DNA of 25,082 nucleotides, taken from assembly GCA_945835085.1 (NCBI GenBank), contig CAMAIG010000001.1:1-25082 (forward strand), in the 5' to 3' direction. Positions 14,363 to 21,061 of the stretch are shown here, piece after piece. Made by a program: the position numbers and the translations under genes. Under the pieces are notes generated by a model. The model did no database searches. It was not told where the DNA came from and saw only the letters and a program-made list of their open reading frames with translations. The stretch is from an uncultured Ruminococcus sp. (GTDB lineage Bacteria; Bacillota; Clostridia; Oscillospirales; Ruminococcaceae). The stretch's first letter is position 1; the number at the start of each line of letters is the position of its first letter.

Positions 14363-15521
14363 CGAATGCACGGGTATTAGAATTTTTTATCCATGGTCGA
14401 GACTCCATTTTTTCATCGATCATCTTGATAAGTCCATTAGTAGGGTCATGATAGGGGTTGTAGCGTAATTCCCACAGCCTCTTCTCCGCTTCGTCCCATT
14501 GCATCTGTGCACGGAACAGCGCAAGCCGCTTTTCGTATTCATCTGCACAGCTTCTGAATTCGTGCTCTAAATGAATTTTAGCCAGCTGATTTGAAAGACG
14601 TTTTACTTCATCGTTCCATTGATTAAATAACTCCCTTGTTTTTAAAGTACCACCATATTTTAAGCTGCCATATTCATGAGCTTTCATAGAAGCATAATCA
14701 AGGTCTGCTTCCAAACCCATAGCCTTATTAAATGTTTCGGGGTCATATTTGTAATTATTACCGTTTCCGTCACTTACAATATATTGCTTGTTGCCTTTTT
14801 GTCCTTTTTTTATCATAAGAGTAACTTTTTTTGAATAGCCGTTGCCCGAACCGCTTGTAAACCTGCCGTTAGTCGGGTCGTGATAAGGGTTATACCGCAA
14901 TTCCTCCAGCCGCTTTTCCGCATCCGCCCATTGACACTCCGCACGGAGCTGTTCAAGCTGCTTTTCACGCTCCGCATAGTATTCATCGGAAAGACTTTCG
15001 GCAATTTCAACGGTGTCGTCAAAGGCTCTTGTTTCCAGAAGAGCGTCCTCACCCTCCGCACGGCATTCCACAGAAGTCCCTGCATAGCAGGGGAGCATTG
15101 TATTGTCAATTACCGATACCTCAAAAATATCAATATCCTTGAGCCTTCGCCTGGGAATGGTATTGCTGCGCTGTTCCATTTCGCTGTCATTTACATACAT
15201 ACCAAAAGACCAGCCCGTAAGCTGATTGTTTCGTGCTTTCTGTATGGTCTCCGCATCGGTTACTTCCGCATGAGCACGAAGCCCGATATTGTCCTCGGTA
15301 AGAGTAAGGCTCCCGTCGGCTATGGAACCGAGCCTTCTGTCCTTCCTGTGATTAAGCAGCAGTTCAACATTTTTTGCTCTTGAAAGTGCCTTGCGGAATA
15401 CTCCCGGCTCTACCTGCTCAACAAAATCGCCTGTCTGACAGCGAATTGGGCGGCTGTCACGTCCCACAGCGTTTACATAGCCGTCTATGATAACACGGTC
15501 ATTTCTGAGTTCTATCTGCAT
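14343..15521 (-). CDS. HK97-type prohead protease with C-terminal cargo region
   Basis: 392 residues, about twice the usual length. Residues 1-155 are the U35/HK97 prohead protease. His58 is in LLLNHRKD and Ser105 in LTGWSFGM, with IDIFEVSVIDN following. It matures the capsid by cutting the delta domain and then itself. ETRAFDD (163-169) ends the protease part. A 22-residue block ending YNPYHDPTNG occurs twice, at 198-219 and 342-363, with 19 of 22 residues identical. Between them lies an unidentified segment (220-341; YIVSDGNGNNYKYDPETF, EYGSLKYGGTLKTRELFNQW). The end repeats the TRAFDD motif. Its place after the tail chaperone gene is unusual; proteases normally sit between portal and capsid. 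Confidence 0.85.
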   Translation of the reverse strand: MQIELRNDRVIIDGYVNAVGRDSRPIRCQTGDFVEQVEPGVFRKALSRAKNVELLLNHRKDRRLGSIADGSLTLTEDNIGLRAHAEVTDAETIQKARNNQLTGWSFGMYVNDSEMEQRSNTIPRRRLKDIDIFEVSVIDNTMLPCYAGTSVECRAEGEDALLETRAFDDTVEIAESLSDEYYAEREKQLEQLRAECQWADAEKRLEELRYNPYHDPTNGRFTSGSGNGYSKKVTLMIKKGQKGNKQYIVSDGNGNNYKYDPETFNKAMGLEADLDYASMKAHEYGSLKYGGTLKTRELFNQWNDEVKRLSNQLAKIHLEHEFRSCADEYEKRLALFRAQMQWDEAEKRLWELRYNPYHDPTNGLIKMIDEKMESRPWIKNSNTRAFDDEESG

Positions 15522-15536
15522 ATGTACTTCACTTCC

Positions 15537-16031
15537 TTACAGTTCAAGATCTTCGTCGGCTTCGGTTTGTTTTATCCTGTATGCGTTGTTAAGGTATTCT
15601 CTGCCCTCCTTGGTCTTGGAAAGCGCAGCAATAAAAGCGTCACGCTCAAGGAGCCAGTAATCGAGGATAGATATTTTATCAATATCATATATGCTCATAT
15701 TGGCATAATCGGCTACCAGCTTGTCTGAAACGGTGTATGCGGTATATTTCACTTCATCGTCATTGTTTGTTTTGCCCGGATAATAAGGCACTTCAAGCCC
15801 TGTCTGCTCCCGTATGTGCTTAAGGGATTCGGTATATACGGCAACAAGCAGCTTCTTGTCGCATATATCAAGCGGTACACCGACCTGCAGCATACCGCTC
15901 ATTATACACGCCGCTTTGTCCGAACCGTCATAAGTTTTAAGCATATCCCATACAGCCTTTGTGCAGACAGGAACGTCCACCCTTCCGCACATAAGCTGTA
16001 TATTTATGCTTTTCAGCCCGAGATTAAGCAT
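15537..16031 (-). CDS. Tail assembly chaperone-like protein
   Basis: 164 residues, encoded between the tail tube and the (displaced) protease/tape measure. That is where the tail chaperone lies in siphophages. The helical C-terminus (IDKISILDYWLLERDAFIAA, then REYLNNAYRIKQTEADEDLEL) is typical of chaperone second halves. Both parts are in one frame, so no programmed frameshift is needed. It would coat the tape measure before tube polymerisation. Confidence 0.6.
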   Translation of the reverse strand: MLNLGLKSINIQLMCGRVDVPVCTKAVWDMLKTYDGSDKAACIMSGMLQVGVPLDICDKKLLVAVYTESLKHIREQTGLEVPYYPGKTNNDDEVKYTAYTVSDKLVADYANMSIYDIDKISILDYWLLERDAFIAALSKTKEGREYLNNAYRIKQTEADEDLEL

Positions 16032-16037
16032 TTATCA

Positions 16038-16637
16038 TTATGCCCCCGTATTTTCGGTTTCGGCGGTGCTGCTTGCAGATGCTCCCGCAGTCTTCTTTCT
16101 CAGGTCGTCAATAATGATAAGCGTACCCTCGCTGTCTGCCGCTTCCGCAGTAAATACGCAGTCGATAACGGTTGCCTTGTCCTGCGTAAAGTCAAAGGAA
16201 AAGCCTTCCGTATTTTTGCCGACAATGATAACACGGAGCTTCTTGCTCTTATGCTCAAAGCCGATAATGTAGTTCTTATCGTTCTGATTGCCAAGACCGC
16301 CTATCTTTACTCTCTGAGAGCCGTCCTCGTTGTTCGTAACTCTTGCAGTGGAGCAAAGTGTCGCAAGTGTCTCGCCGTTCCAGGTCATAACTCCCGAGGT
16401 GAGCTTTACATTTTCCTTTGTGATTTCGCTTATCTTTACATAGCCAAGGTCGTCCTCATCCTCGTATTTTTCGGTGGAGTATTCAAACTTAGCGCCGCCC
16501 TTTATTCTTCCGAGGAGATTTTCTTCGCTTCCGAAGAATTTATCCCAGTCAAATGTTTTAGGGTCAAAGGTTTCAGCGTTACGCACTTCAACGTGCAGGT
16601 GACCGCTTCCGAGAGTGTATTCCTTCTTTTCAAACAT
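16038..16637 (-). CDS. Major tail tube protein
   Basis: 199 residues. The ATG at 16637 follows AGGAGG with 7 nt spacing; the ATG at 16643 is too close. The protein is beta-rich (YTLGSGHLHVEVRNAETFDP, GRIKGGAKFEYSTEKYEDED, GYVKISEITKENVKLTSGVM). It ends in a flexible Ala/Thr-rich tail (TAGASASSTAETENTGA). Features and position between tail completion and chaperone genes fit the tube subunit of a siphophage, which stacks as rings around the tape measure. Confidence 0.8.
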   Translation of the reverse strand: MFEKKEYTLGSGHLHVEVRNAETFDPKTFDWDKFFGSEENLLGRIKGGAKFEYSTEKYEDEDDLGYVKISEITKENVKLTSGVMTWNGETLATLCSTARVTNNEDGSQRVKIGGLGNQNDKNYIIGFEHKSKKLRVIIVGKNTEGFSFDFTQDKATVIDCVFTAEAADSEGTLIIIDDLRKKTAGASASSTAETENTGA

Positions 16638-16639
16638 GA

Positions 16640-16993
16640 TCATACCTCCTGAAAATCAATTGTATTTTTGAATTTATATACGGTGATATACAGCTTGTCG
16701 TTGTCATCGTATTCATAATCGCTTTCAAGACCGTAACATTCCCTTATGCCGTCCTCAAACATAAGTTCATGCTTAAGGTCAGGCTCCGATTTTGTATCAC
16801 GGTAGAAAATGCGCAGTTCATATGTAACATTCCAGTACATATTGTACCCGTCCGCTCCGTCTGCGCTGCGGTGCGAAATGCGCCATACAGCGAAACAATG
16901 CGCTTTTGGCGGAAGAGAAATAAAGCCGTCACGCTTGCACGGAATATCTCCGAAGCATTCTTTCATCACCGATAATACCGAATCAATGTCCAT
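16640..16993 (-). CDS. Tail completion / minor tail protein
   Basis: 117 residues, starting MDIDSVLSVMKECFGDIPCK. Gene order (after head closure, before the tube) and the alpha-beta pattern with YNMYWNVTYELRIFYRD match tail completion proteins of the SPP1 gp17 / lambda gpU type. These cap the tail tube where it meets the head. It overlaps the previous gene stop by 1 nt and ends 2 nt before the tube gene ATG. Confidence 0.65.
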   Translation of the reverse strand: MDIDSVLSVMKECFGDIPCKRDGFISLPPKAHCFAVWRISHRSADGADGYNMYWNVTYELRIFYRDTKSEPDLKHELMFEDGIRECYGLESDYEYDDNDKLYITVYKFKNTIDFQEV

Positions 16994-17310
16994 CAGCTTA
17001 TCTGCCTCCTTGCCTTGAATTTTATCTCCCTATGCTTGAAAAGCACATCATCGGGCGGCGTGATAAGCTCATATATCACACCGCCGTGAATGATACGCCC
17101 CTTCTGAGGAATAATATCCATAAGCCGCTTGTTGTACCGCACGGAAACATTCAGACATTCTTCCGCATTTCCGCCTGCGTAATTTACCCAGTATTCCGAG
17201 TTTCGCAGACCCGACAATGCAGCATAGACAGTTATAAGATCCTGCCATTGTTCCTCATCGTCAAGCACCTGGAATGTTATCTTTTCCCGAAGTGTCGTTG
17301 AATTTACCAT
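16993..17310 (-). CDS. Head closure / head-tail joining protein (SPP1 gp16 type)
   Basis: 105 residues. The pattern LREKITFQVLDD, then W-DLITVYAALSGLRNSEYW, then VRYNKRLMDIIPQKGRIIHG, then YEL is that of the phage head-tail joining family. These form a ring below the connector that retains DNA and binds the tail. It follows the gp6-like gene by 11 nt and overlaps the next by 1 nt. Confidence 0.82.
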   Translation of the reverse strand: MVNSTTLREKITFQVLDDEEQWQDLITVYAALSGLRNSEYWVNYAGGNAEECLNVSVRYNKRLMDIIPQKGRIIHGGVIYELITPPDDVLFKHREIKFKARRQIS

Positions 17311-17321
17311 TTTACCGCCGC

Positions 17322-17615
17322 CTAACCTATGCAGTTTGTGCGGTGCATATCAAGTATGCACTTTGCAATGGGATTCAGCTTGTCCTGCTGCACCGTCATA
17401 TCCCTGGTGTTGTACATATCGGAGCATAAGCAGAGGAAAGCGTACTGAAAATCGGCTATTTTGTCCGCCTCCTCATTTGTAAGCCCCGTATAGCTGAGGA
17501 TATACGCCCTTGCCGATTCCATTATCCCGTCAATAAGCGCTTTGTCCTCGCTGTCATCATCGGTAAGCCTGAGATACCTGCACACAACATCAGCGGTTAT
17601 TTCGCTGAGCTTCAT
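17322..17615 (-). CDS. Head-tail connector (gp6-like)
   Basis: 97 residues. The helical pattern MKLSEITADVVCRYLRLTDD, LIDGIMESARAYILSYTGLT and a C-terminal helix fit the gp6-like / Phage_connect_1 family, which docks below the portal ring. Its ATG overlaps the capsid TAA (TAATG), suggesting coupled translation. Confidence 0.82.
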   Translation of the reverse strand: MKLSEITADVVCRYLRLTDDDSEDKALIDGIMESARAYILSYTGLTNEEADKIADFQYAFLCLCSDMYNTRDMTVQQDKLNPIAKCILDMHRTNCIG

Positions 17616-18895
17616 TAAGCCTCACCCTCGTGTACAAGCGCCGCCAGCTTCTGGTGATTGATAACGTTGCAGTCAACTTCAAACCAGCCGACAATTCCGA
17701 CTGCGTGCTGTGTAGCATACTTTTCGTTGAGCACCTGCATCTCGATCTGCTGACGCATATTAACACCAAGACCGCTGTAATCACCGTAAAGCACAGATCT
17801 TTTGCCTGCTGCCGCAACAGGCATATTCTCCGATATATAAACGGGCTTTCCGAGAATCATATACGGAAATGCTCCGGAAACATTGCCTGTGTTTGCATTA
17901 AGCATATACTGTCCGGTGCTGTCCTTGAGCTTCTTTATGGACAGGAATGTGGCATTATTCATCGTCCAGCACGCATTAGCCTGATATACATTCGGAATAG
18001 CCGACTGCAGCGCAATAAGGTCGTCTACGGTCACGCCGTTCTTGTTTGCCGCCGTAACTGTCGTATTGGTGGAAAGAGCGCCCTTTACAACGCTGTTCTT
18101 CTCTGCATCAACAACAGTTTTCTCCGCAAGGAGTATTTTTTCAAGGAAATATGTTATCTCCTTTGCCATTTCATCTGTAACGAAGCCGAGAATATCTATC
18201 TCGCTGTTTGTGATAAGCGACTTGCCGATCCTTGTGAGAACGCCTGCAAGGTAGCCTGTGAGGTCAACGGAAACAAAATTGCCTGCGGATGCCGTAAGCT
18301 CATCAAATTCCTTGTGGAATCCTACCGTGATATTGCTGCCGTCAGACTTTGCACCCCATACGGGAACTTTAAGTGTGCCTTTCACCGCAAACATTGTTGC
18401 GCCGGAAAGAATAGGGCAGATCTCCTTTACCTTGCTGATTATCATGCTGCTTATAGACGTAGGGATGACAGCGCCGTTATCTCCCATAGTTAAATTTGAA
18501 TCTGCTCTTGTTTCGGAAACAGGCGCTCCGATCTGTGCCTTAATGTAGTTTTCAAAGGATCTTGTTTCCGCTTCCGTAGGCTTTACAGCTTCGGCTCTCT
18601 GTTCCTGCTGTGCCTGTACGGGTGCGTCGGGTTTCTCTGCGCCCTTATCGGCTTCAATCTTTGCCTTAAGTGCGGCCGCTCTGCGTTCTGCCGAAATAGT
18701 GCCGTTAAGGCTCTCGATCTCTGCGGTGATAGCGTCCATTCTGTCGCTTTCTTCCTTGGTAAACGCTCTTGTTTCCGCCTTTGCGCCGTCGATAATGCTG
18801 TCCATTTCGGTGATAAGGCTGCCTCTTTTCTCTTCAAGGCTCTTGACCTGCTCTGCTCTGAATTCTGCGGTGCGCTTTTTCATAGTTCTGCTCAT
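17615..18895 (-). CDS. HK97-fold major capsid protein with delta domain
   Basis: 426 residues. The ATG at 18895 is chosen because GAGGAGG lies 8 nt upstream; an open frame reaches 18928 without a ribosome site. Residues about 1-130 are a charged helical delta (scaffold) domain (FRAEQVKSLEEKRGSLITEM, MDAITAEIESLNGTISAERR). The HK97 fold begins near GAVIPTSISSMIISKVKEIC. ETRAF (41-45), ETRSF (110-114) and ETRAD (128-132) lie in or at the end of the delta domain and may mark maturation cuts. It has its own repeated promoter at 18955-18990, which restarts transcription after the portal cargo unit. Confidence 0.95.
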   Translation of the reverse strand: MSRTMKKRTAEFRAEQVKSLEEKRGSLITEMDSIIDGAKAETRAFTKEESDRMDAITAEIESLNGTISAERRAAALKAKIEADKGAEKPDAPVQAQQEQRAEAVKPTEAETRSFENYIKAQIGAPVSETRADSNLTMGDNGAVIPTSISSMIISKVKEICPILSGATMFAVKGTLKVPVWGAKSDGSNITVGFHKEFDELTASAGNFVSVDLTGYLAGVLTRIGKSLITNSEIDILGFVTDEMAKEITYFLEKILLAEKTVVDAEKNSVVKGALSTNTTVTAANKNGVTVDDLIALQSAIPNVYQANACWTMNNATFLSIKKLKDSTGQYMLNANTGNVSGAFPYMILGKPVYISENMPVAAAGKRSVLYGDYSGLGVNMRQQIEMQVLNEKYATQHAVGIVGWFEVDCNVINHQKLAALVHEGEA

Positions 18896-18954
18896 TATGT
18901 GTTCCTCCTCTGTTATTTTTCGGTACATATAAGGGATTATCGCCCTTTACCTGC

Positions 18955-18990
18955 ATTATAGCATAAAAAAACAGAGTAAAACGGACAGTT
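18955..18990 (-). promoter_or_regulatory. Repeated late promoter, copy 3 (before capsid gene)
   Basis: AACTGTCCGTTT (18990-18979), 18 nt, then TATAAT (18960-18955) preceded by TG (TGCTATAAT, a perfect extended -10). Start of transcription is expected near 18948, about 50 nt before the capsid ATG. Confidence 0.8.
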
Positions 18991-19002
18991 GTTTTACTCT
19001 GT
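18964..19002 (-). terminator. Hairpin with T-run embedded in promoter copy 3
   Basis: ACAGAGTAAAAC (19002-18991) and GTTTTACTCTGT (18982-18971) pair perfectly over 12 bp around an 8-nt loop AACTGTCC. A run of T follows on the - strand. The loop is the conserved part of the promoter box, so the element can act as both terminator and promoter. Confidence 0.6.
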
Positions 19003-19015
19003 ATGAAAATATATA

Positions 19016-19041
19016 CTGCCTTGCAGCTGAATGCAAAGCGG
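19016..19041 (-). terminator. Hairpin related to that at 13542-13567
   Basis: On the - strand CCGCTTTGCA pairs with TGCAAGGCAG with one mismatch and a 6-nt loop, followed by TATATATTTT. Sequence and distance to the promoter box (25 nt, against 22 nt at the other site) match the hairpin beside the gp10 promoter. Confidence 0.5.
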
Positions 19042-19050
19042 TAAAATATT

Positions 19051-19090
19051 AAAAAACTCCTTTCCGGGGCTATACTTGAATGGAAAGGAG
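19051..19090 (-). terminator. Intrinsic terminator after the portal/immunity unit
   Basis: CTCCTTTCC and GGAAAGGAG form a 9-bp stem with a 16-nt loop, followed on the - strand by six T. It starts 1 nt after the orphan portal fragment and should end the terL-portal-immunity transcript. Confidence 0.85.
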
Positions 19091-19091
19091 C

Positions 19092-19163
19092 TTACAATAT
19101 GAAAATATCTGTTTTTGAATTAAAAATATTTTGGTTCGTGTTCGGAGTATAAATAACCTTTTT
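19092..19163 (-). pseudogene. Orphan 3' end of an alternative portal gene
   Basis: The frame reads KKVIYTPNTNQNIFNSKTDI, then FIL and a stop, with no start of its own; the codon before it is TGA. KVIYTPNTNQ (19160-19131) is identical to portal residues 385-394 (19888-19859). The two DNA copies match at 25 of 30 positions and all five differences are synonymous third positions. This shows a former coding sequence. It is best explained as the 3' end of a cargo-less, or differently tipped, portal left behind when the toxin/immunity unit came in. Confidence 0.75.
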
Positions 19164-19173
19164 TCATTTTTTA

Positions 19174-19383
19174 TTATACGTCTGCGACCAAATTCAGTAT
19201 ATCCTCACAAATCTGACCTTCTTTGTTCAATCCGTTGTCAGAAAAACCGTGTAACTGTAAATGCTCTGAAACTTTATCAACAAAGCTTTCAACTTCATCT
19301 TCGGACATATCTGAATCAAAACTCGAACGAACGCCGATTTTTTCAAGCATAGCTTTCTGCTCTTTGCTAAAATTAGCAGTCAT
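19174..19383 (-). CDS. Putative immunity protein for the portal toxin domain (69 aa)
   Basis: Begins MTANFSKEQKAMLEKIGVRS. The ribosome site AAAGGAAG is formed by the last codons of the portal/toxin gene and the ATG follows its stop by 1 nt. The protein is acidic and helical (DMSEDEVESFVDKVSEHLQL, HGFSDNGLNKEGQICEDILN). The form resembles small proteins seen after toxins in Firmicutes, with an LQL-GF core and a G-ICE-IL ending. Its partner next door is strongly basic. Immunity function is inferred from pairing, charge and size. Confidence 0.65.
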   Translation of the reverse strand: MTANFSKEQKAMLEKIGVRSSFDSDMSEDEVESFVDKVSEHLQLHGFSDNGLNKEGQICEDILNLVADV

Positions 19384-19384
19384 C

Positions 19385-21040
19385 TCATTTTCTTCCTTTC
19401 AACTTATTTCTCAGCTTTTTATGAGTTTTCCAAGTAGAGGTAAGTTTCCTATTTTCAGGATTTATAGCCGTGGTAGCACTTTCACCTATTCTCTGAAAAC
19501 TTGGTCTGCCGTTTTCATCCCATTTAACAGGTTTTTCGTCAAGAGGATTATCAATTGCGTCAATAATTTCATCTTTTGTTATTCCTCGTTTGGCAGCCTG
19601 TTCAACAGCGTGATTGCTTATTTCAATATTTGACGAGTTAAGAGTGGACGTATCATATTCTTTGATTGGTTTGTTTTTTTCAATTATACCACTATTCTCT
19701 GATTTGTCAATCCCTGTATCAGAAATAGATTGATTTTCATTTTTGGGCGCAAACTGCCCGTTTTTAGGGTTGTGCTTATCATTTGCCCTTTCCTCAATTA
19801 TATCACCGTTTCCTTTATCTGGAAATACATTTGCCGTATTTTCCCCCATAATTGCCGTCTGATTTGTATTCGGCGTATAAATAACCTTAGTCTGCGGATT
19901 GTAGAATACATCGTTAAGTCCCAGCTTGATATATGGGAAGTCAATAGGCTTAAGGTCTTCCTGCTCTCTTACGTCCGGGAGCTGCAGGAAACCGTTTCTG
20001 AGGCCTATCTCGTATGCCTGGTATCTCTGTATGATATTGCCCCTTGTTAGCTCTCTTGTGTCAAAAGCAAAGTATTTTTCCGACTTTTCGCTTTCCATAA
20101 GCAGATCGGCGTCAAGCGCCGCTTCGATAGTGTTAAGCGTCGGCGTTATGCAGTTGGATATAAGCGCCTGCTTTGCTCCCTCGGAAGATTCCGAGAATAT
20201 CTCCGGAGGAACGCAGAACAGACGGCATATTTCGTCCGAATTGGTCTTTTTATTCTCGTTGAGCTGCATTTCAAGAGAAGTCGCCGAAGCCTCTTTGAAG
20301 TCCATTCCTTCATTCAGAACGCAAATATTATCCTCAACATCCTGAGAATTGGAAAACATCTTTTTCCACGCTTCCTTTACGCTCGCCATAGAATCTTTGG
20401 TCTGCTGACGCTGCGACGTAAGGAAGCCTTTCTTGTTGCCGCCTTTCTTTACAACAGCGTTTTCAAACTTCATTGTGTTGTATGCCACAAGCATTATCGT
20501 CTTGCTTTCGCTTATAATGCTTGTTCCGACGCCTTTACCCTTGCTTTTGCGAAGGATTTTCAGAAAGTCGCTCCTCGGGTATGCTCTGCCGTCTACCGAT
20601 ACCGTGTAATCTTTAAAAATCGCACTTGAATTCGGCGTAATGCACACTCTTGATTCATCAACATAATAAAGCCCCTTAACTTTGCTGTATACATCACGGT
20701 CAATGTATGTATATGAGCCTTTTCCAAGAAAATAATCAAGCACCCACAGCTTTTTCAGCTCCGTTCCGTTAAGCGTGTCTCCCGTATCTCCGTTAAGAAG
20801 CCGCACTCTTGGGTCATCGGAGATCTCCGTAACTTCTCCGTCTTTTTCCTCATACAGTTTGATAGGCAGCGTGGAAACTATATCGGAAATGAGATCGATA
20901 CAAGCCTGAACAGCAGGTATCTCCATTGCCGAAGCCTTGTCTATTGCCGCTGTGCCGCCTATCAGCGCTTTCAGCAGGTTATCATCTGCCGTTACAATAT
21001 CGGATTCCGCTCTTTTTTCTTTCTTTTGGAAAAAAGCCAT
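19385..21040 (-). CDS. Portal protein fused to a BECR-like RNase toxin domain
   Basis: 551 residues; ATG at 21040 behind AAAGGAGAG. Residues 1-385 are an HK97-type portal (IPAVQACIDLISDIVSTLPI, VKKGGNKKGFLTSQ, LFCVPPEIFSESSEGAKQAL). Twelve copies form the DNA entry ring. A variable linker with EERAND (416-421) and HNPKNGQFAPKNE (423-435) follows. Residues about 470-551 are a separate basic domain: NHAVEQAAKRGITKDEIIDAI, ENGRPSFQRIGESATTAINP, RKLTSTWKTHKK. The order His-helix, G-RP---RIG, then a strand ending T-W, resembles the barnase/EndoU/colicin/RelE (BECR) nucleases found on phage polyvalent proteins, and DUF4258-like proteins. RNase activity is inferred. The immunity-like gene is next. 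Confidence 0.85.
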   Translation of the reverse strand: MAFFQKKEKRAESDIVTADDNLLKALIGGTAAIDKASAMEIPAVQACIDLISDIVSTLPIKLYEEKDGEVTEISDDPRVRLLNGDTGDTLNGTELKKLWVLDYFLGKGSYTYIDRDVYSKVKGLYYVDESRVCITPNSSAIFKDYTVSVDGRAYPRSDFLKILRKSKGKGVGTSIISESKTIMLVAYNTMKFENAVVKKGGNKKGFLTSQRQQTKDSMASVKEAWKKMFSNSQDVEDNICVLNEGMDFKEASATSLEMQLNENKKTNSDEICRLFCVPPEIFSESSEGAKQALISNCITPTLNTIEAALDADLLMESEKSEKYFAFDTRELTRGNIIQRYQAYEIGLRNGFLQLPDVREQEDLKPIDFPYIKLGLNDVFYNPQTKVIYTPNTNQTAIMGENTANVFPDKGNGDIIEERANDKHNPKNGQFAPKNENQSISDTGIDKSENSGIIEKNKPIKEYDTSTLNSSNIEISNHAVEQAAKRGITKDEIIDAIDNPLDEKPVKWDENGRPSFQRIGESATTAINPENRKLTSTWKTHKKLRNKLKGRK

Positions 21041-21061
21041 TTCAAAAATCTCTCCTTTGCT

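Noticed and set aside
14375..14390. A AAA AAT heptamer near the protease end as a -1 frameshift site into the toxin-like ORF
   Set aside because: The -1 frame meets a TAA after three codons, and the toxin-like ORF lies in the +1 frame, so this heptamer cannot make the fusion.
15537..16031. Programmed frameshift in the tail chaperone gene
   Set aside because: One continuous frame covers both the N-terminal and the C-terminal chaperone-like parts, so none is needed.
15816..16652. Long open frame on the + strand (278 codons)
   Set aside because: It is antisense to the tail tube and chaperone genes, has no ribosome site or recognisable domain, and gives a cysteine/arginine-rich shadow translation.
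17630..18493. Long + strand frame opposite the capsid gene (287 codons)
   Set aside because: Shadow of the capsid codons; no start signals and no family resemblance.
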